A DNA stretch of 64,000 nt from Litomosoides sigmodontis. Taxonomy: Eukaryota > Nematoda > Chromadorea > Rhabditida > Onchocercidae. How positions within the stretch are numbered: the first letter of the stretch is position 1; every line of letters starts with the position of its first letter. Position numbers and translations under genes: made by a program. Location of the stretch: assembly GCA_963070105.1 (NCBI GenBank), contig OY718804.1:4983317-5047316 (forward strand). The letters run 5' to 3'. Shown in pieces: positions 54,973 through 64,000 of this stretch. Below the pieces are notes generated by a model. That model did not search any database and was not told where the DNA came from. It worked only from the letters and a program-made list of their open reading frames with translations.

Positions 54973-57900
54973 TTTCAAACTTAGTGATGCAATTGAGCAT
55001 TTATTGATTCTAAAATACTGCATGTGCAAATGCAAATGAGCATTATTCTCAGTTGTCACTTTGCAGATCACTCAAACTCTGATACGCTATTTGAAAATAC
55101 AGAGATGCAATCAGTTGGCTCTCAAATTACCAAAGTGTAGATGAACTTCAGCTGGGAGGCTAGCAGTCATTTAGAGGGAGGTAGTTCCTACACGCCTACA
55201 GGACAACTTCGATCATTCAACTTATTTAAATCGTTTAGTTTGTGCAAAGCGTTTTGAAATTCTTGATGCACATGCACTTATTTACCGAAATGATTTTTGT
55301 GACAGCTTCTGAAGTTGCCTCTTCCACCGCTCCATCGAAGCAGCGTATTTCAGCGATACATTTCGAGAGATCAACGGCCATTACGGTTGCTTCCTCTTCC
55401 AGCAACAGTTCTAGTTTGGGCGCTGCAGAACTTTGAAATTATCAAATAGCCAGCAGTTAAAAGCGGATCAGTAAATAAATTGATTATTATGAACAAATGA
55501 TTTAACTCTCGTTGTAGTGATACCTTATGTAACTAGAACGAAATAACTGTCCGGTAAAATCGTCTCATTTTCTATTTGATGTATATTAACTTTCCTAGTC
55601 GCACAAGGTATCTACAACGAGAATGTGATTGATCACCGAATCCAATCTACCTGTAATTACGTCATTTCGGACGTGAATTTTGAACAACCCAAAAATTAAT
55701 TGAATAAGATCTATTAAGGATTGCTAAAAAGAGGGAAAATTGGTCTAATTTCCAAATATATCTATCTGGAAAAAGGAGAATGCGCAGCATCATACTGCAC
55801 TTGCTGGTTAATGACACCTCGATCGATTTAGCACACTGCGCATAAAACGTGCTAAAAAAAACTTAGTGAACCAATCCAAACCTCAATTTGGCTAAGTAAA
55901 ACCTATCGACGGTTGTGCAGAATTTTCGTTACAGACTAATTGCTACCGTAAGCTGTTGACAATTAGCGCAAGAATGTTGGACAGAAACTTGTTTGAATAC
56001 CATTTGAAGTGCTGTTGGAAGCACCAAGAAGAAACTCGCAGCACAATGCATTCTCAGTTTCTATCTTAGTGTTTGCTGATATGATTACTTATTATTATCC
56101 CAAATATAATGTAGGACGTACGTGCACGTGCACGTAATTGCGCTAAAACACGAGGAAGGTGAAAGGAGAAAAATTAAGGAGAATTAATGGAACGAAGAGG
56201 GAAGGAATGAAGGAAAAGTAGGTGCAGCAACTAAAGACGCCTTCCACCACATCCGTTTTTTTTTTTAAAAAAAAACTGCTTATTCCGTTGGACGACTTAT
56301 GCTATTCCATCCCATGATTATTGGCAGTAATGACAGAGTAGCAATAATGAGCAAAGAAATTGAAATGTCCTCTAAAATCACCAAAGACCCCTATATTTGG
56401 GAACAAAATTTGAAATAATCAAATTAAATATTCTCGATGATATTATATTACTGGTAAATAGAGCTAGTGCAAAATTCAGAAAGAACTAAAAAAGATGGAA
56501 ATAAAAATTCATTCCTTTGTTTGTGAAATGTTTACAGGAAAATTTGAAGAAAAATTGAAATGAATGCGTTGTCACAATAGCCTATTTAACATTCGTTGAT
56601 AAAATTTTTGTGAAAATTATTGATTCAATTCAATGCTCTATTGTTTTTTTATTTGACAACCGGTGGTTTGCATAGTTGAAGTGAATGAAATTACGTGAGC
56701 AGTGAGGAGCTAACTGAAAGTCGGACAGGAGGAGAGGATGGAGAAAGGCAGTTACAACGATACTGTTCATGATTCATGATAGGTAATATGACATCCAGTA
56801 AAGCTTCTTTGAATTCCATCAGCGATGCTTTTTTGATTCGCCCACCACACATCATCAACAAAGACGAGCCGCAGCAGTAAGATGCATGCAGTGAAATTTT
56901 TCGAAATTCAGAACCAAATTTGACGTCATTTTTCTAAGTGGGGAATATAGCATAGGAGCTTTTTTGTGTGTGTCTCTTTGTGTATCCATTTTTCAGTTTT
57001 TGAAGCAAAACTGAATAAATTCATAACTTTAGAGGATTAATCACATTTGATTCTTAGCACTGAATACATTCAGATGAACTACGATCTAATTGATCGTCAC
57101 ATGAACCGCTCTCTGAAGAACTGTTCAAAAGGGAAGCAATCCTTCTTCAATGTGTGTTTGATAGTTGAAAATTACAACTTCATTTTTTTGTATTCTCCAA
57201 TTATTACAATTCATTCATTCGACTGAAACAAGTAACGAAAAGAAAAAAAAGCCTGTGAAAATGCTGTACTGTTTGATGAATCGTTCCATTTCAAATTTCA
57301 GAAATCAATTTTCTCTGCTAATTTTAATTTACATTTCAACTTCTCGGCTTAATCATTTAATGAACAATTAGCGCGGTAACACGCAGTACAAACGTGGTGA
57401 TTTAGATTGTCGTTTGTTGCAACTTTTGCTTGTCGACTTCCTTCGAAAATTAGCTAAGGTATTAAACGCTAAGGGAAAGCTTAAGCAAAGCAAACTTTCC
57501 GAAATTCAACAAGCCTGCAGGAAAGGATAAAGTAAGCCCAATCAATAATGCTGTGTGCGAAATTGCTAATAATTTTGAAATTTTGCATTAATTTATTTAC
57601 TGAGCAAATTTAACTTGCCAATGAGAGGAAGGAAGAGGAGGAGTGAGTACGTGAGAAACGTGGTGAAGAAACGTAAGCCACCAAAATGCTACTGTGATAT
57701 CGTTCGAAGCAAAATTTAATGGCCTCAATTGTCAGGCGGAATGAAACGAGCTCGGAGCAACAACGTCTAGCATTTATCTCAAATATCCACCTCGCTCTCC
57801 TCTTTCCCCCTTTCGATTTGACACTTTGTCAATCTTTCAGTTTCTATTTTTCATTCTTTCAATTTAATACATAATGAGTGAGAAATGTGGGAGAGAGAGG

Positions 57901-58429
57901 GAGGGAGTGTTCTCTGCCTTCGTGTAATTTAATATGAAATAAATTGAATAAGACGGCTGACATGAGGAAAAGGGGTGCTGCATTCTTTTCTGGTTGAGAC
58001 GGGATGGTGTGACAGGGAGGAGTGGAAATGAAATGAATGAAGAAGGACTGGACTGGAGTGAGAGGGATGACGGATGACGACGACGACGACGACGTGATGT
58101 GGTCAATTCTCAGCTCTTTTTACGCGCTTACACCGAGCGATGTTTATTGCCTTCCGTTCGTCCGCTACGCTTGTTTATTCAGTAACGCATGTCCATTGCA
58201 CAATCCGCAGTGATCGTGTACAGATCATTTAAGCATCTCTTTCATATTTCTAAAAATATTTCTCCGTTTATTCTACTCCTTCTTTGTTTGCAGTTTAAAT
58301 TAGAGAAATTTGATATTTATAAAAACATCACCAAATTGCTGGTGAAAAAAAAGAAGAAATTTAACATTAGAAAATAGAGCATTAAAGGTTTAATCGTGGT
58401 GGTCGATTGAAATTGAAGTGGAGAATTGA
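54973..58429. other. Divergent intergenic (CCDC92-like / RPN12)
   Basis: 3.5 kb without a supported gene. An open stretch at 55242-55436 (+, Ser/Ala-rich) has no phase-matching partner exons. An Arg/Ser-rich minus ORF at 57864-58106 is translated simple sequence. CACGTGCACGT near 56125 is a small inverted motif. Promoters for both flanking genes should lie here. Confidence 0.4.
58076..58093. repeat. (GAC)6 trinucleotide repeat
   Basis: Six perfect GAC units upstream of the RPN12 gene, within a purine-rich stretch. Confidence 0.85.
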
Positions 58430-60972
58430 ATGGCAAGATTTGATATTGTACATCAGCGATTATTAGATGAATGGCGGCAAGAATCGAAACGAGATCTTTC
58501 GCAGCTGGAAATGGTGCTGAAAAGTGCTGAGGTATGATGTTCTGCACATCTCTACTTGAATGTGTGGGAAGTGAAAGGGAAGTGTCCTTAAAATGTGGAA
58601 GATTTTTCTACGAGCAGAAAAAAAATTAACACAAATTTCAAATGATAACGTACATACAGATGGAAGTTGAATACAGGAAGCTCGTGTCTGAGTGGAATAC
58701 GGAACCCAAAGACTTTGGAGCAATAGGTATCAGATTGAACAGGATTAAGGTATGCTTGATACATATCTCTAAGCACTTATCCAGAAGATAACAGTAAACG
58801 ACTGGTGTGAAGGATTTTATAGATGCTTCACGCAGTAATCTAACGATATTTGGTACTCGAAAATGCGCAGCAAGTCTATCTGCGTACACTTAGTTTTTTT
58901 GAAACTTTTGTTGATACTTTTGCTATAAGTGCATCACTGCTTCACACCAATCTGCACCAACAGTTAGACTGACAAGATGTTTGCAAGCCCTTTCAATGCT
59001 ATCATGGTGCTGAGATGTTCGCAAAATGTTGTGCATTGTTCTCTTTTTCAGGAACTAATGAACAACAGAAACGCTTTGCGTGGTCTCAGTCATCACACTT
59101 TACTTATGATTCATCGTAATTTTTACTTCAGCATTGCTAAAATTATGAAGTGCAATTTTTTATTGTTTTTTACGTCCTGTATTAAATCTTAATTTATCTC
59201 ACGATCATTTTCACTTAAATTGAATTGCAGGAGATGTTTTCGAGATAGATGCTCTATGTTCAATACTCAGATCTGATCTGGACTCATTCCGTGAAGCTAT
59301 CTCTGTTCTCATTAGTTTCTACAAATCTTATGGGTAAATATGTTAAAAGACCTGTTAAAAGTTTCATGAATGACTTATTGCTTTATTATTTTAATATTTC
59401 AATTTCAGTTCAAGTGAAAAGTGGCCAAATAAGTGGTTGATGGTTGGCTTACATCTTATGTTTCTTTTGGTTACGAATCAACACTCTCAATTCCACATGG
59501 TACTTTAGCATTAGTGACTGAAATTTCATTGTGCTATCTGTTTTAAAATAGGAGAAATGCTTTAAAATCAATATCATTTATCTTCTGAAAAGCTTCGTTA
59601 AAGTCTTTTCCGAAACTCAAATTAAAGTGATGCAGCGAATTGATCTGTTCGCCAAATTCAAATGAAACATTGTAGTTATTGGAGCAGATCGATCAAGATA
59701 TCCAGCAGAATAATCCATATATTAAGACACCCGTGACACTGGAGCAATCGCTTATTGAAGGTGCATATCATAAGGTATTCGTTTTTTTTAAATGATATTT
59801 ATAACTAAATAAAGAAAATGAACAAAGTAACCAGAGTGCAACAGCCTCGTTAAGTGAAATTCCTTTAACTTACTGATTTGATTTAAGTTATCACATTTAA
59901 TTTCCATAAATTTTGCCATCGCTCATTGCAGATAATGCTAACGGAAAAGAATATTCCAAGCCCTTATTACGCATTATTCATACGTATATCAATGGATACA
60001 GTACGGTGAGTTTTCGTCTTATCTGGAAGAATTTGGAAGCTTGATCAACAACAATCAATTATAGGGATGAGATTGCTTTGTGTATGGAGCGCGCATTCAT
60101 CAAAATATCACAGCAAGATGCCGCACGACTACTTTTGTTTAGTGACGCCAGCGAAATGACGTCTTTTGCTGAAAAGGTTATTTTTTCCGAACTTATTCTA
60201 AAAGTTGATTTGTAAGTCTATCTGACATTGAACATGGAGACTTCCTGTGTTTTCCGATAAGTATGACACATTTTCTTTACAATCACGGATCTCACATAAA
60301 GTTTCAACTCCATTTCATAGGAATTTTACATTATACGTTTTTAAATCAGTATAGCACAAAATCAACTCGCGTACATAATTTCATTGTTCAGAAATTTACA
60401 ACCTTAGTTGTCCTCCAGTATTATCCCGATGATTAGACATTGCTTGTAGTTATAAGTTAGTGATCTAAAATTTCAAAAAAATTAGTCAGTTTTCATGTAC
60501 CATTACGAACAAGACACATCTTGAGCTCACTGCACTCATTAAAAGTCCTTCCATTCACAAAAGGAAAACATCAATGCTTGTTTGACGGAGTAGAGTAGAC
60601 TGACGGAAGAGACTGCTAAATTCTGCTCCATTAATTATTTGTTAAAGAATGTGATTGTTATGTTCGTGGCATGTTTAGCTTTTATTGCGTTCCTATTAAC
60701 ATCTATAGTTGTTATCCTCCTGTTACAGCGTGGTTGGAAAAGTAGTATGTATGGTCGCGGTGTCACATACGTATTTGATCATGCACAAGAAACGGTAAGT
60801 ATCCAATTCCTATACGTTTTTTAAAAACTTAGTATCTAATACCTGATTTTTATGTCGTCTTTTGGAGCTTGTCCAGCGAACTTAATTTCAGCATGTGAAA
60901 TTAATGGTTGATACAAAAAGGATCGCTGAACAAGCCATTTATTACGCTAAACAGCTCGAAATGATAGTATAA
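58430..60972 (+). CDS. rpn-12: 26S proteasome regulatory subunit RPN12/PSMD8
   Basis: Exons 58430-58531, 58660-58749, 59052-59115, 59231-59333, 59409-59499, 59676-59774, 59932-60005, 60065-60176, 60729-60794, 60892-60972; 293 aa, phases consistent. RPN12 is a lid subunit of the 19S regulatory particle. Seen: EYRKLVSEWNTEPKDFGAIG (like human YEQLKGEWNRKSPNLSKCG), DALCSILRSDLDSF, YIKTPVTLEQSLIEGAYHKI (human [20 protein letters not shown]), DTVRDEIALCMERAF, and a C-terminus AEQAIYYAKQLEMIV almost identical to human AKQVIEYARQLEMIV. The PCI-type region spans roughly 115-275. Exon 1 encodes an extra copy-like segment (QRLLDEWRQESKRDLSQLEM) before the usual start; see findings. Confidence 0.93.
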
Positions 60973-61403
60973 GCTCACCGAATTGGAACAATTCTGCACC
61001 GAATGAATTCTCGACTTCATTTACACATATCGCTTTTCTCATATATCGCTTATTTTATGCGCATTTTAACAAACTTTTAAATGGTTCCTGGAAATTTCAA
61101 TCAGTAAGAGCCTTTACTTATCTTAAAAAGGAGAAAAATATGCTTAGAACAAGACAAAAGTACTTATTTACATTCACACATATTAATACAAGCAATTAAG
61201 CGTATAATGGAAATATAAGCACAAACAATTAGGAGATGCTGCAAATATTAATACAAGCAGTTTTATATATAAATACAAATGGTAATTCATTACAATGATA
61301 ATACAAATGATAATTCATTCATTACAAATACGATTAACAATAGAATAGAAAATGATGCAGGGATAGCAGAATATCCTACTGAAGTGGAATAAGCAATTTT
61401 GAA
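60973..61403. other. Convergent intergenic (RPN12 / XLF-like)
   Basis: Contains degenerate AT-rich tandem units: ATATTAATACAAGCA-type segments near 61180 and 61245, and AATGATAATTCATT-type segments near 61280-61330. No gene is seen. Confidence 0.5.
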
Positions 61404-62937
61404 TCAAAATCTCAACCTTGGCTTTTTTTGAGGTGATTCATGCACTGTCTGAATTCTCGTAATTTCTTTATCTTGATCTGTGTCACTCATAACCTCATAG
61501 GTTGATGCCGGAGGTGGTGTTAAAGGAAAGGAACCAATAGTATTTTTGTTACTGCCACCAGTGTCAGTGTTTATATTTATTTCATTTCCACCATCATTCT
61601 TAGTATCGCCAACGTTTTCGGTTATCAAAGATTTCATAACAACTGCTTGATACAGTTTCTGTATAGAAGATTTTCCAAACAGATCATTGAAGTTTGTGCC
61701 AAATACAGGAGCTGAAGAAATCTTCAGTAAATCTACCCTTGAAGATTAAGTTGACAGAAATATTGATAAAAAAAAAAGAATTAGAACAAACCCTTAATTG
61801 AATTCAGATCCCATTCATCAACAATAATGGATAGCATATTTAACAGCGGCCTGGTTATGTGCGAAGAGACCTGAAATTTGCTATACGCTATCCATGAAAT
61901 AAATTAAAATATTATGGAAAATGTCTTTTGCCATCATTGAAATGAAAGAATTTCTAGAGAATGAGTGACTGCCTGAGGACTAACCATCTTCAAAAGAAAT
62001 GTATTCGATTTGATAGAAATTCCATAGCTTAGATTACTGGGAAAGACACTTAATTAAAAGACAATTTCTGCTGCTATTATGAATTTTAAATCGGTTCCGT
62101 CGTGTTAACCATAAAATAGCATTGGAGAACTAGAAAACCGGAAATGTTACATAATTCGTCGAATCCAAACGTTGCCCGGAAAAATGCCACTTGAGAGTTC
62201 GCTTCCCAGCAACAGCTTCAAGATTAAATTCCAGCGCATTGTCATTCTTACTTTCATATGATACCTTCGTTGCTGATGACACGAACATATTGTAAATTTT
62301 CTCTAACAACGTCTTCTCTGGGCCACCTAATTTAGCATTCAGTGATGAAAATTTTTTTGTGAAGTCGGCAATTTCATAGTATATGCATTCGTAATCAGTT
62401 AATATTATGTGTAACTGCCCAGCCTTAAAAGAAATTAAAGTAAGTGATATGTGCTAAAATTGCATTACTAACATGAAAGTAACAAACAAGTAGTTTCTTT
62501 TTATGAGAATTTTTTTCTCCTTTTATTTCGAAGAACTAGCTAGGAGCTTAAAGATGCAAGGTAAAATTAGAATCATCTACAACCGCATCAAAATTTTACT
62601 GAGACGAGTTGGAAAATACGTACATACACACACAAGCAGTTCTTTTCATCTGTAGTATGTGAACTGTTTACATTTGTTTGTTAATAATTTTGCGCTAGCG
62701 AATTTATCAGAGATCAATTAAGCGAGCACATTAAATATTCCATGTAATCTTCTGCATTAGGAAATTTAATAAATGAAGAAGCAATAATCGTGTTACATAG
62801 TCTGATGTATTAACTGTATGATTGAAATTAAAAAATACCTCGACGTGAAATTTAGCAGCATAATGTTGATTACCCAATTTAAAGCCTAATGGTGCCCAGC
62901 AAGTTTTAAGCAACTCAGCATTTATCCTTGATTCCAT
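61404..62937 (-). CDS. XLF/NHEJ1-like non-homologous end-joining factor
   Basis: Exons 62937-62839, 62423-62151, 61870-61792, 61732-61404; 259 aa (human XLF 299), phases consistent (0,0,1). XLF bridges DNA ends with XRCC4-ligase IV and Ku. The head-domain pattern is present: LLKTCWAPL then YAAKFHVE (human LLMQPWAWL...LLAKVFIT), LHIILTDYECIYYEIADF (human ALLVSDLQQVWHEQ), LEFNLEAVAGKRTLKWHF (human LILRVRSELSGLPFYWNF), and VSSHITRPLLNMLSIIV (human VSQHLIRPLMGMSLAL). The C-terminal tail is unstructured and Pro/Thr-rich, and the protein ends SPQKKPRLRF, like the Ku-binding KKPRGLFS end of human XLF. Sequence identity is low, so assignment rests on block order, the junction match and the tail. Confidence 0.72.
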
Positions 62938-64000
62938 TAGAATTTCGATTAACTTTTAAACGCGGAACATACTGCTCCATAGATGTAGCAGTAAATGGTC
63001 GACAAAGTTGAAATGGCAAATTCGAAGTTCTCCTCCTCCTATCATCCTGTGACAATTCTGCACAGTTCCTGCATTCACAATAAACTAATAATCCTTATTT
63101 ATTTCTGTAACACAAGAAAAGCCTTGAAGAAAATCTAACGATAACACATTGTACAGTTCTTCCCTCATCATCTTACTCATCATGCTTCTGTAACCTTTTT
63201 TCCATCCGATTTCAAACTTTTAAAATTTTAAAAAGATTTAGCGCGAAAAAATGAATAAACATTATGCTAAGCACTAGCAAATGTTTCCCATAACTATTTT
63301 ATTTTTTTTTTTTTTGAAATAACTATTTAATGAAAAAAATGGAACAATTGATAACAGGAAAGGAAGAAAGAGAAGAACGTCACAGATATTCGACGAAACT
63401 CGCCTCTGTTCTCTCAAATGAAACGAATACAAACAGCTGCGATTGTCAATGCCAAACTGATTCGATTACAACGAAACAAATGGGCAATATTTATGCCATG
63501 CAAGAATGTTTCAATTATTTCCTGAAAACCACGTACGCACGACAGTTAACCTCTCACAAATTGGAATAAAATCACTAGCAGATAAAATCAGTACAAAAAT
63601 AGAAATTTCGTGCAATTCCACGATTATCACAAAAATTATACGTTACACGTTACTCTCTGATTACTTCATTTTACTTTTCATTTCTTCAACACAACACTAT
63701 CAAATCTAAAACTTAATTATCGCGAAGAGTTTAAATTAACTTTTAAAATTAGTGGTTGAAAGAAAGTTGCACATTGCAATGGTAAGCATAAAATTTTTCT
63801 ATATTATCGTGACTACTACAATGCACCAGAAAAAATGAAATGTATGAGACCGGTATGAAAGATAAATTATACATTGGCTAAATACTCAATACAAAAGAAA
63901 AAAATTTTGATAAAGAACATTTTGAAAAATAAGAATACATACCACTTTAAGGAAAAAAAAACAACCACGGTTAAATTTGCATTGAAAACTTTACTAAATA
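62938..64000. other. Right-edge region, no supported gene
   Basis: Upstream of the XLF-like gene. One ORF at 63330-63569 (+), 79 codons, Lys/Glu-rich start and a CDCQCQ motif, could be an isolated exon, but no partner splice sites were found inside the window. T-rich and A-rich runs are common here. Confidence 0.35.

Noticed and set aside
53091..55436. Two plus-strand ORFs (53091-53351, 55242-55436) sharing the heptapeptide SSLGAAE
   Set aside because: Surrounding residues do not align, codons differ, no phase-compatible splice links them, and the first lies in an intron of the CCDC92-like gene. Treated as coincidence.
57864..58106. Arg/Ser/Pro-rich minus ORF
   Set aside because: Driven by GAC/GA-rich simple sequence upstream of RPN12; no splice partners or conserved motif.
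63330..63569. 79-codon plus ORF with CDCQCQ
   Set aside because: Isolated, at the window edge, no recognisable domain; not strong enough to list as a gene.

Overview
The window is nuclear DNA from a nematode, most likely a filarial or other clade III species. This is inferred from very AT-rich sequence, compact genes with 5-18 small exons, introns of about 80-1000 nt ending in TTTCAG/TTTTAG, acceptor-like sites just upstream of several start codons (consistent with spliced-leader trans-splicing), and nematode-type content such as a deaminase-dead ADR-1-like protein, an NRF-6-type acyltransferase and tandem RMD genes. I saw no bacterial gene, virus, transposase, rRNA, tRNA or CRISPR array.

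Layout, left to right. adr-1-like (-), truncated by the left edge at its C-terminus, 21-7292. Two tandem RMD-family TPR genes (+), 8876-12140 and 12541-14995. A small secreted Cys-rich gene (+), 15908-17001. A Gln-rich protein gene (-), 17892-20732. A long non-coding stretch with a GC-rich island near 22.4-22.6 kb. A tentative small gene (-), 23972-25109. An NRF-6-like acyltransferase-3 (+), 25108-29755. MED11 (-), 30001-30932. MRPS26 (+), 31755-33244. A WIP-family verprolin (+), 34347-36393. XPD/ERCC2 helicase (+), 37187-42503. An ARAP/RhoGAP15B-like PH-RhoGAP-RA-PH protein (+), 44045-49745. A CCDC92-like coiled-coil protein (-), 51588-54972. RPN12/PSMD8 (+), 58430-60972. An XLF/NHEJ1-like end-joining factor (-), 61404-62937.

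I built the exon models by hand, using splice sites and codon phase as the check; nearly all join without a frame conflict. Most genes are unrelated housekeeping functions: transcription/NER (XPD, MED11), end joining (XLF), RNA binding (ADR-1), mitochondrial translation (MRPS26), proteasome (RPN12) and actin/Rho signalling (WIP, RhoGAP). There is no sign of one pathway cluster.

Main points for a second look: an ADAR with every catalytic residue replaced and four dsRBD-like repeats; an XLF-like protein that keeps a Ku-binding-like C-terminus; five GC-AG introns among about 108 modelled, one following a 5-nt first coding exon of XPD; a GC-rich, possibly structured RNA locus at 22.4-22.6 kb; a perfect 21-bp-arm palindrome in an intron; and two divergent genes whose predicted start codons overlap.
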